The translations under genes and the position numbers were made by a program. The notes beneath the pieces are model-generated. The model saw only the letters and a list, made by a program, of their open reading frames with translations, did not search any database and was not told the origin of the DNA. This document shows positions 45,476-53,814 of a DNA stretch of 64,000 nucleotides, piece by piece. Origin of the DNA: Acidimicrobiales bacterium (GTDB lineage Bacteria > Actinomycetota > Acidimicrobiia > Acidimicrobiales > UBA8592); the NCBI GenBank assembly GCA_013912105.1, contig JACERY010000003.1, positions 1 to 64,000 of the forward strand, written 5' to 3'. Position 1 is the stretch's first letter. Every line of letters begins with the position of its first letter.

Positions 45476-46270
45476 TTAGGAGCCTCCATTGCGAGCTTTT
45501 CGAGAATTAATTATTTCGGTAAAAGTATCAACGACTTCTGTATGCCCAACTGATGAATAGCCCTGATCACTAATACTGACGATCGTAGGGAAAACATCTC
45601 TTATTAAATCTGGCCCACCGGTTGCTGAGTCTTCATCTGAGGCTTCAAAGATCGCATTCGCTGCAAGTGTTATTGCGCTTTTAAGACTTAGTCGCTCTTG
45701 ATATCCCATTTTTATTACGGTTGTTGCGTGAAGACTTCCTGAACCAGTAGTAGCGAATGAAGCTTCTTCGTAACGCCCCCCAGTCACATCGTATTGGAAG
45801 ATACGGCCAGTACTTTTGAGAAAATCATAGCCTGCGAATATTGGAACTACAGCTAATCCTTGCATAGCTGCCGGGAGGTTTTGGCGAATCATAAGCCCTA
45901 GTTGATTGGCTTTACCTTCCAAGCTGAGAGCGTTACCTTCGACTTTTTCATAATGTTCTAATTGGAGTTGAAAAAGTTTAACCATTTCTATAGCAGGGCC
46001 TGCTGCGCCGGAAATCGCAACCCCAGAGAAGGTATCAGATTGAAAGACTTTTTCCATAGTTCGAAAACTAATGTGGTGACCGCTTGTAGCTCGCCGGTCG
46101 CCAGCTAGAACAACCCCATCGGTGTATTTAATGGCAACGCACGTAGTGCCATGAGGAAGATTTTCGATAATTTCATGGCGGTTTGAGATACTTGGAACAC
46201 CAAATTTATCAATCAATGCTGAAAAGTCTGGTCCTGGATCGTTTTGTGGAGTAAATCGTGGCAAAGTCAC
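45476..46270 (-). CDS. prcB: Proteasome beta subunit
   Basis: A 264-residue catalytic subunit. A 41-residue propeptide ends in LPHG and autocleavage would expose T42 (TTCVAIKY), the nucleophile. Supporting residues are seen in LAGDRRATSGHHIS and MEKVFQ. The start is GTG; no clear ribosome site is present, so translation may depend on coupling with pup, 33 bp upstream. With PrcA it forms the degradative core for pupylated proteins. Confidence 0.97.
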   Translation of the reverse strand: MTLPRFTPQNDPGPDFSALIDKFGVPSISNRHEIIENLPHGTTCVAIKYTDGVVLAGDRRATSGHHISFRTMEKVFQSDTFSGVAISGAAGPAIEMVKLFQLQLEHYEKVEGNALSLEGKANQLGLMIRQNLPAAMQGLAVVPIFAGYDFLKSTGRIFQYDVTGGRYEEASFATTGSGSLHATTVIKMGYQERLSLKSAITLAANAIFEASDEDSATGGPDLIRDVFPTIVSISDQGYSSVGHTEVVDTFTEIINSRKARNGGS

Positions 46271-46303
46271 AGGGTAATCGTATCCGCTTCTGTTACCAGT
46301 CCG

Positions 46304-46504
46304 CTACTGTCCGCCCTTCTGAACGTAAGATTTTACGAACTCTTCAGCATTTGATTCCAATACTGAATCAATTTCATCTAAAATTTGATCCAGTTCATCA
46401 GCTATTTCAGAAGAAATGTTACTGGAGGTCGGTTCAATTGTGGTTTCTTCAGAAGAATCTGATTCTGACGCCTGTTTATTGTCCGAGTACTCTTGATTAG
46501 CCAT
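46304..46504 (-). CDS. pup: Prokaryotic ubiquitin-like protein Pup
   Basis: A 66-residue, acidic, disordered modifier. The C-terminal half [37 protein letters not shown] is the ARC-binding helix and ligation tail. The last residue is Gln (GGQ), so Dop must deamidate it to Glu before PafA can use it. AAGGA precedes the ATG. Position between dop and prcB is canonical. Confidence 0.98.
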   Translation of the reverse strand: MANQEYSDNKQASESDSSEETTIEPTSSNISSEIADELDQILDEIDSVLESNAEEFVKSYVQKGGQ

Positions 46505-46550
46505 AATGTTTCCTTATACCGACTCTACTCCCGATGCACGGATAAGTCAT

Positions 46551-48068
46551 TTATACAACGGTTTCAAGTGCATTAATTAGATCTCTTGGTGTAATAGCTT
46601 CAGACACTAGTCTGTCAATGTCACTTTTAGAGCCCTTCGATGGCTCTAGGATAGGTACTCGCTTCAAGTTATTGTCATCAAGCTTGAATACGATTGAGTC
46701 CCAATTGGCAGAGACTATTGATTCCGGCCACTTCTTTAAGCAAATTCCTCTGAAATAAGCCCGAGTACCACTAGGCGGATCAGTAACACCGTATTCAACT
46801 TCTTCGTTAGAGATTATATTTTTCATGCCTAGTTTGCCTACAATATTTTGTTCTTGGCGAATGTCATGGTACTGAACCGCTAACGATCGAATTCTGGGAT
46901 CAAAAAATGATATCTTTTTTTTCTCGGCATATTGATCTAAGAGAATTTTCTTTGCTACCCAATCTATTTCTTTAAGTAATTTTTTCGGCTCTGATTCGAG
47001 TCCGGTGAGTATCCGTTCCCACGTTGCAATGATTTGATGGGCAACTTCACCTCCAGTGAATTCATCTCCTCCATCACCTATGTATTGCTTTGCGCTAGCA
47101 AATATTTCCCACTGGATTTCAAGAGCCGTAATGCTAGATCCGTCCTTCAGTAGCAAAGGCGCCTTCAATGAAAGGTCATGAGATACGTTTCTCATTGCAG
47201 CAACAGGGTTTTCAAAAAAATAGTTCTTGTGCAGGTAACTATCTTCAACCATGGAGAGTAAAATTGCTGTTGACCCCACCTTTAGAAAGGTAGCTGTTTC
47301 ACTCATATTTGCATCGCCACATATTACGTGCAACCTACGATATTTTTTAGGATCAGCATGAGGTTCGTCACGTGTATTTATGATGGGGCGCTTCAAAGTG
47401 GTTTCGAGGCCGACTTCTTCCTCAAAAAAATCAGCTCGCTGTGTAATTTGAAAAGGAATCAGTTCACTATCAATCCCAGGGATTTCGCAACCGACTTTTC
47501 CAGAACCTGTGAAGATTTGTCGACTTATAAAGTGGGCAGTTGCATGGGATATTATTTCCCCAAAAGGTGTTAACCTATCCATCAAATAGTTCTCGTGGCA
47601 CCCGTAAGAATTTCCCTTACCATCTGAATTATCTTTGTAAACGATAATCTCTTCACCCTCAGGTAAGTTCTGATTTGCGTACTCCATAGCTCTTTGGAGA
47701 ATTATTTCGCCACTTTTGTCGTACTTCGTAACTTCTAAAGCATTGGCGCATTCGGGTGTTGAAAGCTCTGGGTGCGCATGATCAACATAGAATCTCGCTC
47801 CGTTTGTAAGCACGGCATTCACTAGATGCGTTTCAACTATCGGGGGCATCGACCCCATTGGGGCAAATCCTCTCGCGTCATTTCCTGGCATTTCATCCTG
47901 AAAATCCCAATGCACGGCGGGAGCAACCCCAGTATCATCTGCTATTCGATAGCGCTGTCCATAAGCATCAACAAGAATCGATGAAGCGTGTACCGGATTC
48001 TGTTCTACTACCCCACGTTGGATAATTGAATATTCTGTCTCAATGCCGCAGATTTTGGTAACGGCCAT
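46551..48068 (-). CDS. dop: Pup deamidase/depupylase Dop
   Basis: A 505-residue paralogue of PafA. The start ICGIETEYSII, the so-called Dop-loop region (residues about 40-80, including VHWDFQDEMPGNDARGFAP) missing in PafA, and [28 protein letters not shown] are diagnostic. It converts the terminal Gln of Pup to Glu and removes Pup from substrates. The gene starts 3 bp after arc ends. Confidence 0.96.
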   Translation of the reverse strand: MAVTKICGIETEYSIIQRGVVEQNPVHASSILVDAYGQRYRIADDTGVAPAVHWDFQDEMPGNDARGFAPMGSMPPIVETHLVNAVLTNGARFYVDHAHPELSTPECANALEVTKYDKSGEIILQRAMEYANQNLPEGEEIIVYKDNSDGKGNSYGCHENYLMDRLTPFGEIISHATAHFISRQIFTGSGKVGCEIPGIDSELIPFQITQRADFFEEEVGLETTLKRPIINTRDEPHADPKKYRRLHVICGDANMSETATFLKVGSTAILLSMVEDSYLHKNYFFENPVAAMRNVSHDLSLKAPLLLKDGSSITALEIQWEIFASAKQYIGDGGDEFTGGEVAHQIIATWERILTGLESEPKKLLKEIDWVAKKILLDQYAEKKKISFFDPRIRSLAVQYHDIRQEQNIVGKLGMKNIISNEEVEYGVTDPPSGTRAYFRGICLKKWPESIVSANWDSIVFKLDDNNLKRVPILEPSKGSKSDIDRLVSEAITPRDLINALETVV

Positions 48069-48071
48069 CTT

Positions 48072-49823
48072 CTAGAGGTACTGCCCTGAAGCATTCTTTG
48101 AAGTTTCAATTGAAGGTTCAGCGTTCTGCAATGTCCTAATAAAAGTTATTCGCTCACCTTTCTTTCCGGAGATTTTTGCCCAATCATCAGGGTTAGTTGT
48201 ATTCGGGAGATCTTCTTGCTCGGTAAATTCGTTACGAATAGATTCAAGCAGGTCACCCAAGGTAATTCCCTTCTCGGACGTATCGATGAACCGTTTGATA
48301 GCAGTTTTTTTGGCACGGCGAACGATATTTTCAATCATGGCACCAGAAGCGAAGTCCTTGAAGTACATAGTTTGTTTATCGCCATTCTGGTATGTGACTT
48401 CGAGGAATTCATTTCTTTCTTCAATGGTATACATTTCTTCCACAGTCTTTTCAATCATAACTCGAACAGCTTTATCGATATCGCCTCCCCCTAATTCGTC
48501 AATAGCTGCAGTAGAAATTGGTAAATCAGAAGTTAGATAGTGCGAGAATATTGAGACGGCCGAATCTTCATTTGGCCGATCAATACGTATTTTGATATCA
48601 AGTCGACCGGGCCTCAGTATGGCTGGATCAATTAGATCCTCTCTATTAGAAGCTCCAACTACGATTACATTCTTTAAGGATTCAACGCCATCTAATTCAG
48701 CTAACAATTGGGGAACAATAGTTGACTCCATGTCTGAACTTATTCCGCTACCCCGAATACGGTAAAGTGACTCCATCTCGTCAAAAAAGACAATTACTGG
48801 CCAACCTTCTTTGGATTTTTCTCTTGCCTGTTCAAATATTAGGCGAATTTGCCTTTCTGTCTCTCCAACAAATTTATTCAGAAGTTCCGGGCCTTTGATA
48901 TTAAAGAAATAACTCTTTTGCGAATCGACCCCATCTTTGTCACTTACCTTTTGAGCTAATGAGTTGGCTATTGCTTTCGCAATTAGAGTCTTACCACAGC
49001 CTGGTGGTCCATAAAGCAAAATGCCTTTGGGCGATGGCAGGTCATGTTCTTTGTACAAATCTGGGTGCAGGAAAGGCAGTTCTACTGCATCACGTATTTG
49101 TTGTATCTGATGATCTAATCCACCGATGTCTTCGTAAGTTGTTTCCGGCAATTCGTACAAAAGGTGCTGTTGCAATTCCGGTCTTGATATCACTTCAATT
49201 AAAAGATTTGTTTTGTTTGCTGAGATCATCGTTGAGCCTGGTTTTAAAGGCATTTCCTGCATTTCACTTGAAAGTTGCATAACGTATTCTTGATCTGCTC
49301 TCCCTTTTACAAGTGCACGTTTACCATCGTCCAGTATTTCTATTAGCGTCACTATCTCGCCACTTTTTTCTGCTGACCTTTCAAGGACAACATTCAAAGA
49401 TTCATTTAATGCGACCTCTTGCCCTTCAACTAACGCATTTATATTAATTTCAGGGTGCGTGTTCACACGTAGTTTTCTTCCGGAAGAGTCAACATCGACA
49501 GTTCCGTCATCATTCACTCCAAGGAATGTTCCATAACCGACAGGTGGCTGACTTAACTTTTCTACTTCAACTTTTAGTTTCGCTATTTGGTTTCGTGTTT
49601 CTGCAAGTAATTGCGCTAACTTTTCGTTTTCATTTGCAGCTTTGGAAAGTAAGGCCTTAGCTTCTTTTAACCTATTTTCTAGTAATGCTATCCTTTTAGG
49701 GGCAAGGGAGTTTGACTCAGTAAGTTTTCCGTTACGTTCTCTTAAAGACTCTACATGGGCGCGTAAATCAGATATCTCTTCTTCGAGTTCTGTTACACGT
49801 CGTTTTGAGTCTCTGTTATCCAT
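48072..49823 (-). CDS. arc: Proteasomal AAA ATPase ARC/Mpa
   Basis: A 583-residue unfoldase that recognises Pup and threads substrates into the proteasome. Order of domains: N-terminal coiled coil (about 8-92), two OB folds (about 95-215), AAA module with Walker A GPPGCGKT (272-279), Walker B VIVFFDEMES, and the C-terminal QYL tail that docks into the alpha ring. TACGAT lies 6 nt before the ATG, so the transcript is likely leaderless and starts the whole proteasome operon. Confidence 0.97.
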   Translation of the reverse strand: MDNRDSKRRVTELEEEISDLRAHVESLRERNGKLTESNSLAPKRIALLENRLKEAKALLSKAANENEKLAQLLAETRNQIAKLKVEVEKLSQPPVGYGTFLGVNDDGTVDVDSSGRKLRVNTHPEININALVEGQEVALNESLNVVLERSAEKSGEIVTLIEILDDGKRALVKGRADQEYVMQLSSEMQEMPLKPGSTMISANKTNLLIEVISRPELQQHLLYELPETTYEDIGGLDHQIQQIRDAVELPFLHPDLYKEHDLPSPKGILLYGPPGCGKTLIAKAIANSLAQKVSDKDGVDSQKSYFFNIKGPELLNKFVGETERQIRLIFEQAREKSKEGWPVIVFFDEMESLYRIRGSGISSDMESTIVPQLLAELDGVESLKNVIVVGASNREDLIDPAILRPGRLDIKIRIDRPNEDSAVSIFSHYLTSDLPISTAAIDELGGGDIDKAVRVMIEKTVEEMYTIEERNEFLEVTYQNGDKQTMYFKDFASGAMIENIVRRAKKTAIKRFIDTSEKGITLGDLLESIRNEFTEQEDLPNTTNPDDWAKISGKKGERITFIRTLQNAEPSIETSKNASGQYL

Positions 49824-49829
49824 ACATTT

Positions 49830-49835
49830 ATCGTA
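49830..49835 (-). promoter_or_regulatory. -10 element, leaderless arc / proteasome operon
   Basis: TACGAT on the minus strand lies exactly 6 nt before the arc ATG. The 162-bp divergent spacer to the ferredoxin gene has room for a -35 box and regulators, but no clear operator is visible. Confidence 0.55.
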
Positions 49836-49985
49836 GGAGCCTATACCATCAATGCCTCAGTAAGCGTGTGCTATTGAAATTTAAATACGGACTTTGACTA
49901 CTTCTCAGTAAAAAGAGTTTCAACATCCACACATTTCTTATACCATTTGGTCATAATGTTCTTTGGGAATAGTTGAAAGGCATAA

Positions 49986-50219
49986 ATGAAAGTTTGGATT
50001 GATCAAGATCTTTGCACAGGTGATGGATTGTGTGAGGAAATCGCGCCCGACGTATTTACTTTGCTTGATGATGGATTAGCCTATGTTAAGGAAGGCGATA
50101 CTATTTATGCAGACCCCGGCGGACCTGAGGGTCTAGCAGTGGTCCCCGATGGTCAAGAAGAGGCGACCATTGAATCGGCTGAAGAATGTCCCGGTGAATG
50201 CATCTACCTTGAGGTCTAA
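49986..50219 (+). CDS. Ferredoxin, probably [3Fe-4S]
   Basis: A 77-residue small iron-sulfur protein. The cluster ligands are in DLCTGDGLC (CxxDxxC, with Asp replacing one Cys, usual for 3Fe or convertible clusters) and ECPGECI near the end. It could feed electrons to P450s or other monooxygenases. GAAAGG precedes the ATG. It overlaps the convergent tRNA methyltransferase gene by 4 bp. Confidence 0.92.
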   Translation: MKVWIDQDLCTGDGLCEEIAPDVFTLLDDGLAYVKEGDTIYADPGGPEGLAVVPDGQEEATIESAEECPGECIYLEV

Positions 50220-51001
50220 TCCCGACCTATGAACCTCGCTGAGGTTATAAATCCAGTGTGAGCAACCATTCGATGGTCTGGCCTAACTGCTTGTCCTTCA
50301 ACGTGCCATGTCCTTCTAAGAATTTCAGTTGTTTCAACCATCGCATAATCATCAGTTCCTAACTTTTCTCTGAGCCTGGATACTTGGGTAATACTTGGAG
50401 TGTAAGAAACGAATATTCCGCCTGTTCTTAAGACAGGAGGAATATGATCCACAACACGCCATGGCTCCGGTAAGTCAAGAATTACCCGATCAAAATTTGA
50501 TTCATCAAAACCCTTATAAGCATCGGAAATCTTAACAGAATATCTACCGGCTTTTTCTTCACTCAGAAAAGCGGACACATTTTTAATCGCTCGGTGGGCA
50601 AAATCTTCTCGCAATTCGTAACCGATCACTTCTGCCCCTGAACGTAGAAGAGCGATTGACAAAGCACCTGAACCTACCCCTGATTCCAAAACCTTATGCT
50701 GGGGCCCAATATCGGCTGCCACCAGAATGTGTGCTAGATCTTTGGGGTAGATAATTTGTGCTGCACGTGGCATCTTGAGGATCGCATCAGCCATCGTCGG
50801 CCGAATTGCTAAATACTCCATCCCACCAGATGATTTTATACGTACGCCATCCCCACTTTTGATTAGATCGTCGTGCGAGATAAAGCCTGAATGTGAGTGA
50901 AATTCTTTTCCAGTTTCCAAGGTAATGAGGTAGCGACGATCTTTTGGATCTACTAGAAGTAAGAGCTCCCCCGACTTAAGTGGCTCTATTTTTTTAGTCA
51001 C
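50216..51001 (-). CDS. trmI: tRNA (adenine-58-N1)-methyltransferase
   Basis: A 261-residue class I methyltransferase. The N-terminal small beta domain is followed by the SAM motif VLESGVGSGALSIALLRSGAEVIGYE and the catalytic segment VILDLPEPWRVVDHIP. It makes m1A58 (and possibly m1A57) in the T loop of tRNA. In M. tuberculosis Rv2118c also lies upstream of mpa, so the linkage is conserved. The start overlaps the preceding gene by 8 bp. Confidence 0.94.
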   Translation of the reverse strand: MTKKIEPLKSGELLLLVDPKDRRYLITLETGKEFHSHSGFISHDDLIKSGDGVRIKSSGGMEYLAIRPTMADAILKMPRAAQIIYPKDLAHILVAADIGPQHKVLESGVGSGALSIALLRSGAEVIGYELREDFAHRAIKNVSAFLSEEKAGRYSVKISDAYKGFDESNFDRVILDLPEPWRVVDHIPPVLRTGGIFVSYTPSITQVSRLREKLGTDDYAMVETTEILRRTWHVEGQAVRPDHRMVAHTGFITSARFIGRD

Positions 51002-51293
51002 TAATACTGTCCTGCCCTTTTCCCACTTTTTTTACTGCGTTTTGCATAGTCTCATTAGTTGGCTTGAATAAGTACTTTCGAATTTTTGGAAAAAGTTGAA
51101 TTTCTATTAAAGCCTTTTCATTTGTGGCTTTCCTGTTTGATCTTTTAAACCACATCCCCATTAGGGCTGCAAGGGATGGAGACGCCTTTTTCGCTAAAGA
51201 AACGGCACCTGAAACTGTCTTCAGTTCCTTACCTAGTTCTGTTAATTTAATTTCAAGATCCAGAGGAGTGATTTGTTCTATTTCTTTTGTCAT
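50994..51293 (-). CDS. Hypothetical small protein
   Basis: A 99-residue soluble protein with a long helical N-terminal half (PLDLEIKLTELGKELKTVSGAVSLAKKA) and a basic C-terminal half. No membrane helix. It lies directly between a holin-like membrane protein and trmI on the same strand, 1 bp after the former. The trio is likely one transcript. No family recognised; it could belong with the cell-envelope-associated DUF1469-type pairs. Confidence 0.6.
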   Translation of the reverse strand: MTKEIEQITPLDLEIKLTELGKELKTVSGAVSLAKKASPSLAALMGMWFKRSNRKATNEKALIEIQLFPKIRKYLFKPTNETMQNAVKKVGKGQDSISD

Positions 51294-51294
51294 A

Positions 51295-51606
51295 TCAAGA
51301 ATGTTTCTTAGCGCTTTTAAACAATACGGAAGCGATCACAATCAATGCTAATGCAGTTATGCAATAAGGAACAAAGGATAACCCATTATCAAAGAGAGAA
51401 ATCTGATCTTGCAGCAAACGAAGTAATCCCAAAGCGACAAGAAGTACGCCAATGATTATGAATACCGAACCCAGAAGGCCCAAAAGAACCCACTTTAAAA
51501 GTGCTTTTAACGGGAATTGTATTTCTTGTTTCGCATAAGCGATTAGCAATGACTTAAATTCGCTTATTTTCTGTGAGAGCGTCTCGTTGTCTAATTTCGT
51601 GAACAT
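51295..51606 (-). CDS. Phage-holin-superfamily (DUF1469-like) membrane protein
   Basis: A 103-residue protein with an amphipathic N-terminal helix and two membrane helices (VLLGLLGSVFIIIGVLLVALGLL and LSFVPYCITALALIVIASVLF), the layout of the actinobacterial Holin-X/DUF1469 family. Despite the name, chromosomal members are not phage lysis genes. Its role in the envelope is unknown. No prophage genes are nearby. Confidence 0.7.
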   Translation of the reverse strand: MFTKLDNETLSQKISEFKSLLIAYAKQEIQFPLKALLKWVLLGLLGSVFIIIGVLLVALGLLRLLQDQISLFDNGLSFVPYCITALALIVIASVLFKSAKKHS

Positions 51607-51659
51607 GGTCTTCTAATTTGAACGGTATCGGTAAAATTTTATTTTGCTATATCTTATGT

Positions 51660-52289
51660 TTAATTGTTATCGCTATTACGTAAACGAAGCAGACCTTCTA
51701 ACATTTCTCTTTCATCTACAAGTAATGAATAAAGCGTTTCCTCAAGATTATCGAGATTTTCTGATTCAAGAAGTCGATACCTATTCATTTGTCCTAACGG
51801 CGCAAGATCACTTAGTTGATAAAGAGTCAATGCCGCTAGCTCATGGGAGTTCGGTCTAGGCAAATTCATATCGCGTAGGTCAGATATGAACGAATAACAC
51901 TTACCAATTTCATCTACTATTTTGTCAATTCTTTCGCAGTCCCTTTTTTTACTACTGTCGATTGCGGAAGACCTAATGACAGCTTTTGGATAATATTTCT
52001 CTGGAAGCCATTCCTGAACTGTTATCTTTTCAATCCCGATACAAGTAACAAAAAGGTTGTCTTTGCTTAGTTCGATCACCTCTTTCACTTCACATAATGT
52101 CCCGATAGAGAACCTGCTATCTTTACCCCCTACTTCAGAACCTTTTTCGATGAGACATGTACCAAAGCAATTATCTGATGCCATGACATCTCCTACTAAC
52201 TTTAAATACCGGGGTTCGAAGATACGGAGATCAAAGCTTTGTGTAGGGAAAATAACGGTTCCCAGTGGGAACATGGGAGTAACTGCCAT
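51660..52289 (-). CDS. Lon substrate-binding (LON N-terminal) domain protein
   Basis: A 209-residue stand-alone LON domain. Signatures are MFPLGTVIFPTQSFDLRIFEPRYLKLV and the following GTCLIEKGSEVGG. It lacks the AAA and protease parts of Lon. Such proteins occur widely in bacteria without a defined role; protein binding is presumed. It starts right after the PBP4-like gene (the ATG lies 1 bp beyond that stop), so they are co-translated. Confidence 0.9.
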   Translation of the reverse strand: MAVTPMFPLGTVIFPTQSFDLRIFEPRYLKLVGDVMASDNCFGTCLIEKGSEVGGKDSRFSIGTLCEVKEVIELSKDNLFVTCIGIEKITVQEWLPEKYYPKAVIRSSAIDSSKKRDCERIDKIVDEIGKCYSFISDLRDMNLPRPNSHELAALTLYQLSDLAPLGQMNRYRLLESENLDNLEETLYSLLVDEREMLEGLLRLRNSDNN

Positions 52290-53768
52290 TTATTCTTCAG
52301 TGGCTAATAGAGGACCCAAGCCATCAAGAGGTTGACCGCCCGTATACTCGCTTATTGCATCTGATAGTAAAGCCAACACCTCAGAGAAGTCTTTATCAGC
52401 AGTTTCGCTCTCATTCTCAGGGTTTGAAATAAAAGTAATTGTTATTTCAGTGCCCGTTTCAGTAGTAAAATAGCCAGCGAATGACATATGATTTTCTTCC
52501 TGAGAGAAAGCAGCGTTCAAGTTTCCTTCAAATGCAGTTCCTATAAATTGATCGGCGACCACTCCTTCTACACCTGCAAGGGGAAGAGCATTTTTGAAGA
52601 CATCTTTAGTTGATTCGTTCTTTAAGACAGAATTCAATACTTTACAAGTAACTTGATTCTCAGGACTTAGTCCAGAGCCGTCGATCAATAGCATCCCTGA
52701 ATTAGTGATATTTTCGACTGCAAGTATCTCAGGTAGAGCAACAAGTCCAGCGCCAGTTGTTCCTTGTCCCGATCTAGAAAACCCAATTTCTTTCAGTATC
52801 ATCTCCGCAGTAATTGAATCGTTATTAGTGAGCATCTGTTTGATAATTAAATCAAATGTAGGTGATTTGATGGACACCATTTCAATCAAATCTTCTAGAT
52901 CGGTATCACTAAATTCTTTAGCTGCTTTTAATATCACTACATTTCGGGCTTCTAGAAGGTCATCAAAGTTTGCGGCAAATCGTTTTACCGGATCAGGGCT
53001 ACGGAGAAGAGGTGGCGGGTTATCGACTCCGACCTGAGACGAATAGCCTTGCTTTAGCCCTTCGTATCCACCATCCAAAAGTGCCGCACTCAAGGAACCT
53101 ATCGCAGCAGAATCCTTTAACTCGCTTGACCATCCAGGCACAGTTCGCACCTCGTCGTATCGGCTTTCGTCTACGACGACAGCTCCTTGAATAAATAATA
53201 TGTTCATACCAACAGTTAAATCAGCTAATTCATCTGCGCTTGTTCGGATCGTGCTGTAATTTTCAGGCAACAGAGCTGCATAAGCATCCGTTCTTAATAG
53301 CGGATCTCCACTTCCAAAGATATACAAGTCGCTTGTTCGAAGAAGCCCATCTGACTCAGGCTCCCTAACTACACCAATTAATGTTTCGTATTGGAAATTT
53401 ACACCGATTTGTTGTATCCCAGCATAAGCAGTAATGAGCTTTTGGGCATTTCCTGAGATAAGTGGAATATCAACTTGGTAATCAAAAAGTTCTTCAGAAT
53501 TTGAACTGACCGCCAAACAACTTGACGTCGGCAACATATTGGAGAGTGACAATAAGTCATCATTGAGTTTCTGATTCGCTAGCGGAGAGACAAGGAGGTT
53601 GGGAGCTCGCCTTAATGAGAACACCGGAGTAAGAAGTTCTGAGGAAGAGTCGTCTATCTCTACCTCATCAATAGGGTCAAACCCGAATTCATCCTTGATA
53701 TTTAACACTCCGATTAAAAGAGCGAGAACAAATACAGGAAGAAGTAATCGTTGAAGTAGACGAAACAC
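52290..53768 (-). CDS. PBP4-like (DacB/S13) protein with lost active-site motifs
   Basis: A 492-residue protein with an N-terminal membrane anchor (residues about 5-22) and a peptidase S13 fold: TSSCLAVSSN, the strand-rich insert (LYIFGSGDPLL, FIQGAVVVDESRYD), and DGSGLSPENQVTC. The catalytic motifs are changed: SxxK reads NAQK at 107-110 (only Lys kept), SxN reads NDS at 316-318, and KTG aligns with AFS at 420-422. It probably has no D-Ala-D-Ala carboxypeptidase activity and may bind peptidoglycan or act as a scaffold. GTG start, with TAAGCT 7 nt upstream. Confidence 0.8.
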   Translation of the reverse strand: MFRLLQRLLLPVFVLALLIGVLNIKDEFGFDPIDEVEIDDSSSELLTPVFSLRRAPNLLVSPLANQKLNDDLLSLSNMLPTSSCLAVSSNSEELFDYQVDIPLISGNAQKLITAYAGIQQIGVNFQYETLIGVVREPESDGLLRTSDLYIFGSGDPLLRTDAYAALLPENYSTIRTSADELADLTVGMNILFIQGAVVVDESRYDEVRTVPGWSSELKDSAAIGSLSAALLDGGYEGLKQGYSSQVGVDNPPPLLRSPDPVKRFAANFDDLLEARNVVILKAAKEFSDTDLEDLIEMVSIKSPTFDLIIKQMLTNNDSITAEMILKEIGFSRSGQGTTGAGLVALPEILAVENITNSGMLLIDGSGLSPENQVTCKVLNSVLKNESTKDVFKNALPLAGVEGVVADQFIGTAFEGNLNAAFSQEENHMSFAGYFTTETGTEITITFISNPENESETADKDFSEVLALLSDAISEYTGGQPLDGLGPLLATEE

Positions 53769-53814
53769 AGTAGAAAGCTTACTTCTAATATCCGCTCGTA
53801 ACCATTAATCAAAT

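Noticed and set aside
51295..51606. Holin-like gene as a sign of prophage
   Set aside because: The family occurs on actinobacterial chromosomes outside phages, and no other phage gene is near.
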